A stretch of DNA of 9,182 nucleotides from RECH01 sp964431105 (GTDB lineage: Bacteria; Cyanobacteriota; Cyanobacteriia; RECH01). The stretch spans positions 1-9,182 of the forward strand of contig CAYSIR010000163.1 in the NCBI GenBank assembly GCA_964431105.1, written 5' to 3'. Position numbers and translations under genes: made by a program. The notes beneath the pieces were generated by a model that was not told where the DNA came from, did not search any database, and saw nothing but the letters and a program-made list of their open reading frames with translations. This document shows, piece by piece, positions 1 through 5,693 of this stretch. Within the stretch, counting starts at the first letter, position 1. Each line of letters opens with the position of its first letter.

Positions 1-140
1 TACCATTCACCCGCTCATAGATACGCTAGCGCGGTTATCTACAAACAAATTGGGAGCTTACCTGCGATCGCTTCCGCTTACTCCGGCAGGGACTGCCCCC
101 CATCCCCTCATTGTTAACCCCTAACTAAGGATCTCAGATC

Positions 141-512
141 ATGGCTATTAACGTCGAAAAACTCAGCACCATTCTCCAAAACTTTGTAACCGGAACCAAC
201 GACGTAGAAGGCGCAGCTCTGGTTACACCCGATGGTCTCCCCCTCGCCAATAGCTTACCGATTGGAATGGATGAAGAAAGAGTATCCGCCATGTCTGCTG
301 CCATGCTGTCCTTGGGCGAACGCATCGGTAGTGAACTAGCTCGCGGCAACATCGACCGCATTTATGTTGAAGGAAATACCGGCTACGGTGTACTGACCAG
401 TTGTGCTGAAGATGCGGTTCTTCTTGTCCTTGCCAGCAAAGCGGTTAAGCAGGGAATCCTGATGCTTGAAATCAAGCGTGTAATTTCCGAATTGAAGCTC
501 ATACTTATCTAG
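141..512 (+). CDS. Roadblock/LC7 domain protein (MglB-like GTPase regulator)
   Basis: A 123-residue protein made of a single Roadblock/LC7 domain. The pattern is typical: an N-terminal helix, then the strand 'GAALVTPDGLPLANS' (about residues 24-38), a helix rich in Met/Ala/Ser, the strand 'IDRIYVEGNTGYGVLT' and the strand 'AVLLVLAS'. Known members such as Myxococcus MglB and Streptomyces CvnB are dimers that regulate the small GTPase encoded next door, and the next gene here is such a GTPase, so a GAP or scaffold role is inferred. It is cytoplasmic, with no signal peptide or membrane segment. The ATG at 141 is chosen because AAGGA (127-131) lies 9 nt upstream. It is the first gene of a four-gene same-strand group; its promoter would fall in or before the first 120 bases, where I see no clear -10/-35. 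Confidence 0.9.
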   Translation: MAINVEKLSTILQNFVTGTNDVEGAALVTPDGLPLANSLPIGMDEERVSAMSAAMLSLGERIGSELARGNIDRIYVEGNTGYGVLTSCAEDAVLLVLASKAVKQGILMLEIKRVISELKLILI

Positions 513-517
513 TTTTG

Positions 518-551
518 GCATTATTCCAGGGTTCTCGTCCCTCAATAATGC
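518..551 (+). promoter_or_regulatory. Intercistronic hairpin between Roadblock and GTPase genes
   Basis: The 8-bp arms GCATTATT (518-525) and AATAATGC (544-551) pair perfectly, and GGG (529-531) can pair with CCC (539-541) inside. No U-tract follows, so it is not an obvious terminator. It could stabilise or process the transcript or tune GTPase expression. The structure is seen in the sequence; the role is inference. Confidence 0.4.
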
Positions 552-581
552 TTCAGTTAGCCAGAACGTGGTGACTTACTC

Positions 582-1136
582 ATGGAAATTATGCGCCTTG
601 TTGTCACTGGGCCCGTCAGTGCAGGAAAATCAACCTTCATCCGCTCAGTCAGCGAAATTGAAGTAGTCGATACTGACCGACGGGCAACAGACGAGACAAC
701 GCTCCTTAAACATAAAACGACTGTTGCATTTGACTTTGGGCGACTCCAATTTTCACCGAATATGGCGCTCCATCTGTATGGAACACCTGGACAGTCTCGG
801 TTTGATTTCATGTGGGACATTCTGATTCGTCAGGCTCATGCCTATATTCTCCTAGTGGCTGCCCATCGTCCTCAAGAATTTCGATATGCACGCCGAATCC
901 TTACCTTCATGCGACAGCGATCGCCAGCTCCCGTCTTAATTGGGCTAACCCATACCGACCAACCCAATCCATGGGATGCAGAAAATGTTCTCATTGCGCT
1001 GGGCTATCTCACCGAGCAGCACCCTCCGGTCATCACGGTTAACCCAACTCAGCCCGAATCAGTTGCACAATCTGTTATGGCTTTAATTCAGCACTACTGC
1101 GAATCACAAGCCAGCCTCCCGCAACCTGTACGATAG
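582..1136 (+). CDS. Small Ras/MglA-like GTPase (COG2229-type predicted ATP/GTP-binding protein)
   Basis: A 184-residue single-domain P-loop GTPase. The G1/Walker A motif is 'GPVSAGKST' (residues 10-18). A Thr-rich switch I 'KTTVAFDFG' lies at about 45-53, and G3 appears as 'LYGTPGQ' (65-71), where Gly replaces the usual Asp of DxxG. G4 is 'THTD' (123-126), so the Lys of NKxD is absent. These deviations recall the bacterial COG2229/CvnD-MglA group that works with Roadblock proteins. No lipidation motif or membrane segment is visible. It starts 69 nt after the Roadblock gene, its probable regulator. The ATG at 582 has only a weak ribosome site (GGTG); the in-frame ATG at 591 (Met4) would keep the whole domain. 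It likely switches a downstream effector, probably one of the next two products. Confidence 0.88.
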   Translation: MEIMRLVVTGPVSAGKSTFIRSVSEIEVVDTDRRATDETTLLKHKTTVAFDFGRLQFSPNMALHLYGTPGQSRFDFMWDILIRQAHAYILLVAAHRPQEFRYARRILTFMRQRSPAPVLIGLTHTDQPNPWDAENVLIALGYLTEQHPPVITVNPTQPESVAQSVMALIQHYCESQASLPQPVR

Positions 1137-1203
1137 TCGTGCAACTCATCACCATCTAGGCGCTCTACCAATCACTGACATTTGACATTCAGAAGGGAAC
1201 ATC

Positions 1204-2097
1204 ATGGCCATTACTGGACACCTAATCGAGTTTTCCCTCGCCGAAATTTTCCAGTTTCTAGAGCAAGGGCACAAAACGGGGCTGCTGACTGTATTTGAAC
1301 AGCCAGAACCAACCACCCCCAAAAATCAAGTTCACTACATCTGGTTCAAACAGGGCCGGATTGTAGCGGCAGCCAACCGATCCGATCATCATGGACTGAT
1401 TAGCATTATCAGTCATCGTGGATGGTTAGGCGATCACGCCGCTAGCCGTTTTGCTCAACAATGTGGCACCAAAGTTCCCCTTGGGTTGTATCTCAAGTCT
1501 CAAGGTATTCTCAGTGCTGAGCAAGTCAAACTGCTGTTTTATACTCAGGTAATGCGGCGAGTCTGTGCATTATTTACGCTGCTAGATGGCTGGTTTCATT
1601 TTGACAGTAAAGTAATTCTGCCCATGGATGAAATGACTGGACTTAGCGCACCCGCTACAGAAGTTACGTTGGCAGGGCTGCGGGTTCTGAAAGACTGGTC
1701 GGCTCTCGAAAGTAAATTACCTGATCCTTTGTCAACCATTGTCAGTGTTTTTGACGGCAAGCCTCATCTGCATCTCAATTCAACTGAGTGGCAGATTTGG
1801 GAGTACGCCAACGGTAATGAAATGCTATTGACGATCGCCAAACAACTGCAACTCCCGATCCGACAGGTTCAACAAATTGTTTTTCGGCTGAGTGTAGTTG
1901 GTTTAATTGAAGATGTACCAATGGTGCTATGCCCTGCCCCAACAGATTCTGAAAAGGTTGACGCAGATGAAGGTAGCGATGCGATCGCGGCGGCGGCTGA
2001 ATCATCACATAAGCCCCAAGATTCTGCATCAGCACCCAATCAAATGAGTCATTCTTTCTTAAACAATCTCATGGGTTTTCTCAAACATAAAACGTAG
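1204..2097 (+). CDS. PATAN/DUF4388 domain protein with C-terminal winged-helix-like segment
   Basis: A 297-residue protein. The N-terminus 'MAITGHLIEFSLAEIFQFLE' followed by 'KTGLLTV' and 'IWFKQGRIVAA' is the signature of the DUF4388/PATAN domain, first described in the heterocyst-pattern regulator PatA. Residues 93-134 ('LGLYLKSQGILSAEQ...LDGWFHFD') form the helical insertion and closing strand of that family. Residues about 191-238 resemble a winged helix. Residues 240-280 are an acidic, Ala/Ser-rich linker, and the protein ends in a short amphipathic segment, 'SFLNNLMGFLKHKT'. Unlike PatA or the pilus-motor response regulators it has no receiver domain, so its input may come from the adjacent GTPase rather than a histidine kinase (inference). 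GAAGGGA (1192-1198) precedes the ATG by 5 nt. There is no membrane segment. Confidence 0.85.
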   Translation: MAITGHLIEFSLAEIFQFLEQGHKTGLLTVFEQPEPTTPKNQVHYIWFKQGRIVAAANRSDHHGLISIISHRGWLGDHAASRFAQQCGTKVPLGLYLKSQGILSAEQVKLLFYTQVMRRVCALFTLLDGWFHFDSKVILPMDEMTGLSAPATEVTLAGLRVLKDWSALESKLPDPLSTIVSVFDGKPHLHLNSTEWQIWEYANGNEMLLTIAKQLQLPIRQVQQIVFRLSVVGLIEDVPMVLCPAPTDSEKVDADEGSDAIAAAAESSHKPQDSASAPNQMSHSFLNNLMGFLKHKT

Positions 2098-2169
2098 AGC
2101 AATCCTTGCTTTACCCAATAACAAACGCACATTTCGCTCAAATTATCACTTACCTTAGAGGTCATTATC

Positions 2170-2643
2170 ATGGCTACTGACGAACAAAAGAAACTCAACC
2201 AAGTCCGCCTTTCTAATATGGCCCTCCTGAGCTTAGCGGCTGGTGCATGGGATGTACTAGGAAAAGGGGTCAATGCATTTTCTGGACCAATGGGCGACGA
2301 AATTCTCAAGGCCATGGAACAGGAAATGGGGTTAGAAGTTGCTGGAGAAGATCCTGAAGCCGTCATGACTGAAATCAGCCGTATTTTTATTGATGAATAC
2401 GGATTTGCAACTGACATTGAAGTTGTAGTGAAAGATAATGAACATTTCCAACTGAAAGTCAAAAACTGCGTAAACCGTAACTTTACAGACAAACTCATGG
2501 CAGCCGGTGTCGAGAAGCCATTTGTTTGTCCAATTATGAATGCTTGTCGTTCAGCACTCAAACGTATGGGCTACAGGGTTCATGAAGATGTTGAAAAATG
2601 GACAGAAGGACGTGGTTCTATTATCTCGTTCACCTCAGTCTAG
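2170..2643 (+). CDS. V4R-like / methanogen output domain 1-like small protein
   Basis: A 157-residue cytoplasmic protein with N-terminal helices (about 5-55), a helix with 'EAVMTEISRIFIDEYGF', a strand 'DIEVVVKDNEHFQLKVKNC', then 'PFVCPIMNACRSALKRMGYRV' and a final strand 'GSIISFTSV'. This layout, with a cysteine-bearing strand-helix element, fits the V4R/hydrocarbon-binding fold and what is annotated in cyanobacteria as methanogen output domain 1; the assignment is from memory of the pattern. Cys100, Cys120 and Cys126 (C-x5-C) could bind a metal or a thiol-reactive ligand. A GAGG site (2158-2161) lies 8 nt before the ATG. It is the last gene of the Roadblock-GTPase-PATAN group and may be its sensor or output. 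The exact ligand is unknown. Confidence 0.65.
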   Translation: MATDEQKKLNQVRLSNMALLSLAAGAWDVLGKGVNAFSGPMGDEILKAMEQEMGLEVAGEDPEAVMTEISRIFIDEYGFATDIEVVVKDNEHFQLKVKNCVNRNFTDKLMAAGVEKPFVCPIMNACRSALKRMGYRVHEDVEKWTEGRGSIISFTSV

Positions 2644-2655
2644 ACGGTGGCCGAT

Positions 2656-2692
2656 GGCTGGGGCAATCAGGTCGTTTCGCCACTCCCCAGCC
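2656..2692 (+). terminator. GC-rich hairpin downstream of the four-gene cluster
   Basis: The arms GGCTGGGG (2656-2663) and CCCCAGCC (2685-2692) are perfect 8-bp complements with a 21-nt loop, 12 bases after the stop codon. No T-run follows (the next bases are GCATATAG), so it is at best a weak terminator or a 3'-end stabiliser. Confidence 0.35.
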
Positions 2693-2695
2693 GCA

Positions 2696-2788
2696 TATAG
2701 CAATCCTAAATGAGTTGTGAAGTGAGAATGGTTGTTGTGAGAAGGATTCCTGCGGAATCCTTCTCACAATCCAAATAGGATTGCTATA
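2696..2788 (+). mobile_element. MITE-like 93-bp palindromic repeat, family 1, copy 1
   Basis: It is bounded by the perfect 13-bp inverted repeats TATAGCAATCCTA and TAGGATTGCTATA. Inside, TTGTGAGAAGGATTCC (2735-2750) and its exact complement (2754-2769) form a 16-bp stem with a TGC loop. It is identical base for base to 5199-5291. There is no room for a coding frame, so it is a non-autonomous element. The outer TA on each side could be a TA target duplication, as made by IS630/Tc1-mariner transposases (inference), giving an 89-bp element proper. Confidence 0.8.
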
Positions 2789-2922
2789 GCTTGTTTCCTG
2801 AGAAATGGCTGAGAGCGATCTCTGTATTGGCTCTGTACTCGCATCAAAGACACGTTGGTGTACAAACAAGGATAATCACACTGATTACTATGGGTTAAAT
2901 AAACTAACCTACCCAGAGTTTG

Positions 2923-3007
2923 TATAGCCGTTCCAAATGTTTGTAAACATCGATAATTTATGTGAGAAGGGTTTCTGCGGAATCTTTCTCACAACCCAAT
3001 TGGCTAT
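2923..3007 (+). mobile_element. Decayed family-1 MITE-like repeat, copy 3
   Basis: It begins TATAGCCGTTCCAAATG and ends CCAATTGGCTAT, matching the family-1 ends with substitutions and a shortened right arm. The central stem is retained at 2961-2975 and 2979-2993, with the same TGC loop as the intact copies. The three stem changes all leave G-U pairs, so the hairpin would still form fully in RNA. Confidence 0.65.
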
Positions 3008-3140
3008 TTGTTGGAGTAAGTGGCTGAGTTGGTGAGTAGAACATTAGAAAAGAGTGGAGATGTGCTGATAAGCTATTGATTACTTTGAGCTACAAGGTTT
3101 AACGATCGCTATCTTTCAACCTCGCTAGCTATTGGATTTC

Positions 3141-3213
3141 AGTTGTCCTTCAGTGGTAATGATTTTTGATAGTAGGGGCTATGCCGAAACGTCAAAAATC
3201 ATTGCATCACCCC
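3141..3213 (+). mobile_element. Relic of the 80-bp (family 2) MITE-like repeat
   Basis: The left part, 'GTTGTCCTTCAGTGGTAATG', resembles the family-2 left end GGTAGTCCTCTATTGGT. The inner arms AATGATTTTTGA (3158-3169) and TCAAAAATCATT (3192-3203) are perfect complements. The centre has diverged and the right terminus is unclear. It ends about 30 bp before the amidoligase start codon. Confidence 0.5.
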
Positions 3214-3244
3214 CCGTATTTCTTGTATTGGATAGGATAACGGC

Positions 3245-4537
3245 ATGAAAGACCCTATATTGCTCCGACACAAGCATCCACTATCGCCGGAATCAAACCG
3301 ATACTGGAAAGACCTTTTATATAGAGTCGTTAAAATTGGGACTGAAATTGAAGTTTCTCCGCCCAAAAAAGTAAAGCGTGAGGTTTTTGAAGAGAATGTT
3401 CGGCGATCGCTCCAACCATCTCATAGCTTTGGCAACCTCGGCCCCAATGCCGTCGTTGATGTCGTGACTGAACATTGTGGCATTGAAGTACAGGTGATTG
3501 GTCGGCAACCTTACTTTTCAGCTCTACAGTCTCAGTATCGCAATATCTTATCGGTATTGCAAAATTATGGCGCTCGCCCCAGAGCCACCTGCGGATTACA
3601 TTTTCATCTGCTCTCCCCTGGGCTAGCAGAACCAGTTCCTGAAGTCATTTTGGCTAACCTATGGAACTTAATTCGTCGCTACGCCCCGGAACTCAAGTTT
3701 TTGATGAGCGGTGGCGATCGCCGCGAAGCATTGTGCCGTCGCCGCAACCACAACAGCCACTTAGAAATGGTGCAGCATTCCCCTGTGATCATGCCAATGC
3801 AAAACATCCAAGCAATGCTGCACCACAGCCGTATTGTTCCAGAACATCAAAATTTTATCAATCTCGAACATCTGGAGTTTACTGAAATGGGTGATGTATT
3901 GCCGTTCCATCTGGAATTTCGGTTTCCAGATGCCGACTTTTCTGCTACTTCAATTACGGCTAAAACCTTCTTATTCTTAGCTATGCTCATGAAGGCAGTA
4001 GATTTGAGTCAGTATGGTGTGATTCATGTTGGCAAGATACAGCCATGGCGGCGGAAACAGAAAATTTTGGATCTTTTGAGTAATAATGATGGTAATCTGG
4101 CTACGAGCGATACTAGCGGTATCACAAATGATATTATTGAAGAATTGCGCCAAGGGCTGTATGAACTACTGGACTTACTCACGCCAGCATTTCATTATTT
4201 TACCGATAACCCAGCACAAGATGTTTTGATGGCGCTGGCTGAGTCTCCTATTTCCTTGCGACGCTGTGCCGGATATGACTGGAGTGATATTGAGCGATCG
4301 CTCCAGTCTCGAACTCAACTAGATAATGTAGGGTTTGATGAAACCGATCGCGACATTATGCAACATATTGACCTAGGCGATTGGTCGGATTTCCCATCCT
4401 TGGAGGCTTGGTGTTGGTATGCAGCGCGTGAATTATACCTAACCCCTCAAAACCTTGAGAACCGTCTGCTTAATTTGAGGAAGCGGCGATCGACTGAGTG
4501 GGACGTATCTCACGGAACGCTAATTTTTACTCAATAA
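3245..4537 (+). CDS. Amidoligase family protein (Amidoligase_2-like, glutamine synthetase fold)
   Basis: A 430-residue cytoplasmic protein. The recognisable motifs are 'GTEIE' (32-36), 'CGIEVQ' (78-83), 'CGLHFHL' (116-122), the basic 'REALCRRRNHNSH' (160-172), 'NFINLEHL' (203-210) and 'HLEFRFPDADFSA' (222-234). Acidic 'TEIE' and His-rich 'GLHFH' motifs are the metal/ATP-binding hallmarks of the COOH-NH2 ligases that join a carboxylate to an amine using ATP. The C-terminal 170 residues are family-specific and unassigned. AGGA (3234-3237) lies 7 nt before the ATG. The stop codon overlaps an ATG in the next frame (TAATG, 4535-4539), but the following hemerythrin more likely starts further on. 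Members are known in peptide-modification and cell-wall settings; no substrate or carrier peptide gene is visible beside it. Confidence 0.75.
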   Translation: MKDPILLRHKHPLSPESNRYWKDLLYRVVKIGTEIEVSPPKKVKREVFEENVRRSLQPSHSFGNLGPNAVVDVVTEHCGIEVQVIGRQPYFSALQSQYRNILSVLQNYGARPRATCGLHFHLLSPGLAEPVPEVILANLWNLIRRYAPELKFLMSGGDRREALCRRRNHNSHLEMVQHSPVIMPMQNIQAMLHHSRIVPEHQNFINLEHLEFTEMGDVLPFHLEFRFPDADFSATSITAKTFLFLAMLMKAVDLSQYGVIHVGKIQPWRRKQKILDLLSNNDGNLATSDTSGITNDIIEELRQGLYELLDLLTPAFHYFTDNPAQDVLMALAESPISLRRCAGYDWSDIERSLQSRTQLDNVGFDETDRDIMQHIDLGDWSDFPSLEAWCWYAARELYLTPQNLENRLLNLRKRRSTEWDVSHGTLIFTQ

Positions 4538-4611
4538 TGAATCCTAATGAACTTGAATTGAGTATATTCGCATCATCTTGTTTGTTTCTAACCTATTTTT
4601 GGAGATTTCTT

Positions 4612-5028
4612 GTGCAAAAGTTTGAATGGACTGAGAAATTGAGTGTGGGTGTGCCGATGATTGACACCCACCATAAAGAATTGTTTGCAGCATTTAATGA
4701 CTTATCGGATGCGATCGAACAGGGGAATGGCGGCAGCTATATCAAAAAGTTACTGGCTTTCATGGAGTACTTTACCGAGTGGCACTTTGGGCATGAGGAA
4801 AGCTGTGCAGCTAAACATAAATGTGCGATCGCTCAAACCAACCAAAATGCGCATGAAAAGTTTTTATCAATTTTCAAGAATCTGAGACGGCAGTATCGGG
4901 AAAGTGGCGACAGTGAAGCGATCGCCCAAGCTGCCCATACCCAATTGGCTGATTGGCTAGTCAGCCACATCATGACTATTGATACACAGATTGGTCACTG
5001 TGTTCGTCACGCCCAGCAATCCAGCTAA
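4612..5028 (+). CDS. Bacteriohemerythrin-like protein (hemerythrin domain)
   Basis: A 138-residue single hemerythrin domain, a four-helix bundle that binds a di-iron centre and O2. It opens 'FEWTEKLSVGVPMIDTHHKELF'. Ligand positions visible are His20/21, His58 and Glu62 (HxxxE in 'WHFGHEE'), His81, and His119 with Asp124 (HxxxxD in 'SHIMTID'). The first His of the usual HxxxH pair is Asn77 ('NQNAHEKF'), a change I associate with a Cys-containing subgroup ('ESCAAKHKCAIA'). The GTG at 4612 is chosen because GGAG (4601-4604) sits 7 nt upstream and the protein then begins at the normal family N-terminus. An ATG at 4537 overlapping the amidoligase stop would add a 25-residue hydrophobic leader. 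It probably shares the amidoligase transcript and ends at the terminator at 5070. Confidence 0.9.
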   Translation: MQKFEWTEKLSVGVPMIDTHHKELFAAFNDLSDAIEQGNGGSYIKKLLAFMEYFTEWHFGHEESCAAKHKCAIAQTNQNAHEKFLSIFKNLRRQYRESGDSEAIAQAAHTQLADWLVSHIMTIDTQIGHCVRHAQQSS

Positions 5029-5069
5029 AAACAGAGCTTAACCTGTATCGGATAATTGAGTGAAATAAG

Positions 5070-5109
5070 AAATCCTGGTGATGAGATCAACATCGCCAGG
5101 ATTTTTCTT
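5070..5109 (+). terminator. Rho-independent terminator after the hemerythrin gene
   Basis: The arms 5070-5083 (AAATCCTGGTGATG) and 5091-5104 (CATCGCCAGGATTT) form a 14-bp stem with one G-U pair and a 7-nt loop, followed by TTCTTC, which together with the end of the stem makes a T-rich tail. It lies 41 nt after the stop codon and should end the amidoligase-hemerythrin transcript. Confidence 0.8.
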
Positions 5110-5126
5110 CAGGACAGTATTTCTGG

Positions 5127-5201
5127 ATAGTCCTCCGTTGGTGACGATTTTTAGTGATGCGCCGCCCACACCACCAAAAATTATTACATGAATGCCACTA
5201 T
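5127..5201 (+). mobile_element. Family-2 MITE-like repeat, partly decayed, abutting a family-1 copy
   Basis: It starts ATAGTCCTCCGTTGGTGA and ends ATGAATGCCACTAT, matching the other family-2 members at 5610 and 8157. The inner palindrome has decayed on the left ('TTTTTAGTGATGCGCC') but not on the right ('CCCACACCACCAAAAAT'). The right end merges into the 93-bp repeat that follows. A near-duplicate 9-mer, TATTTCTGG (5118-5126) and TATTCCTGG (5290-5298), flanks the pair. Confidence 0.65.
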
Positions 5202-5291
5202 AGCAATCCTAAATGAGTTGTGAAGTGAGAATGGTTGTTGTGAGAAGGATTCCTGCGGAATCCTTCTCACAATCCAAATAGGATTGCTATA
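5199..5291 (+). mobile_element. MITE-like 93-bp palindromic repeat, family 1, copy 2
   Basis: Identical over all 93 bases to 2696-2788 and in the same orientation, with the stem at 5238-5253/5257-5272 and the TGC loop. Complete identity suggests recent movement or gene conversion. It sits exactly at the right end of a family-2 repeat, consistent with insertion at a TA there. Confidence 0.8.
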
Positions 5292-5609
5292 TTCCTGGAT
5301 GGTATCGTGCTAAGCAGATAGCTTGAAATGGTTTGAGAAGGGCGCACTCCTCAGAAAACCTGATGTCCTAGGTAAAATGGCTACTGCCATGACGTCTGGA
5401 CAGCAGGATCACTCAAGAACCGCCTAACCCCCAGCCAAACCTCCATGCAACCTGACAGCGACTCGATCTGCGCGCTCCATTTTAAGGGGACCCCGAACGT
5501 CTGATTCATCAATAGAGGGGCAGAGCAATCGGCTGAAGACAAAAGACCGGGACGACGTGGTCATGTTACCGAACTCGCTCGGCTAGGCAGCATCGTCGCT
5601 AAAAATGCT

Positions 5610-5690
5610 GGTAGTGGTATTCATGTAGGGATTTTGGCTGGTGTGGGCAACGCTCACACCAGCCAAAATACTCACCAATAGAGGACTACC
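5610..5690 (-). mobile_element. Family-2 MITE-like repeat next to the pentapeptide gene start
   Basis: Read on the minus strand it begins GGTAGTCCTCTATTGGTGAG and ends ATGAATACCACTACC, matching the element at 8157-8236. The inner arms 5631-5648 and 5652-5669 form an 18-bp stem with a single G-U pair and a 3-nt loop. The flanks AAAATGCTG (5602-5610) and AAGATGCTG (5691-5699) match at 8 of 9 positions, as expected for a target duplication. Its right end carries GAGGA (5681-5685), a good ribosome site for the ATG at 5694. Confidence 0.75.
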
Positions 5691-5693
5691 AAG

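Larger units (their letters stand above)
2644..3244. other. Gene-free, repeat-bearing intergenic region
   Basis: I see no credible coding frame in about 600 bp. The stretch holds a GC-rich hairpin just after the V4R-like gene, a 93-bp palindromic repeat, a decayed second member of that family, and a relic of the 80-bp repeat family shortly before the amidoligase start. The promoter of the amidoligase gene should be here, but no convincing -10/-35 pair stands out. Confidence 0.6.
5029..5693. other. Gene-free, repeat-rich intergenic region
   Basis: About 660 bp without a recognised gene. In order it holds the hemerythrin terminator, a family-2 repeat, the second 93-bp family-1 copy abutting it, an unexplained GC-rich stretch (about 5330-5605) with several small hairpins, and a further family-2 repeat that runs up to the pentapeptide gene. 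Short open frames exist on both strands, for instance about 47 codons on the minus strand, but none is recognisable. Confidence 0.55.

Noticed and set aside
2630..2869. Minus-strand 79-residue frame across the 93-bp repeat
   Set aside because: It runs through the palindromic element and the hairpin after the V4R-like gene and has no protein-like features.
4498..4611. Upstream extension of the hemerythrin frame (GTG 4498 or ATG 4537)
   Set aside because: It overlaps or abuts the amidoligase end, adds non-homologous residues and has no good ribosome site, whereas GTG 4612 has GGAG at 7 nt.
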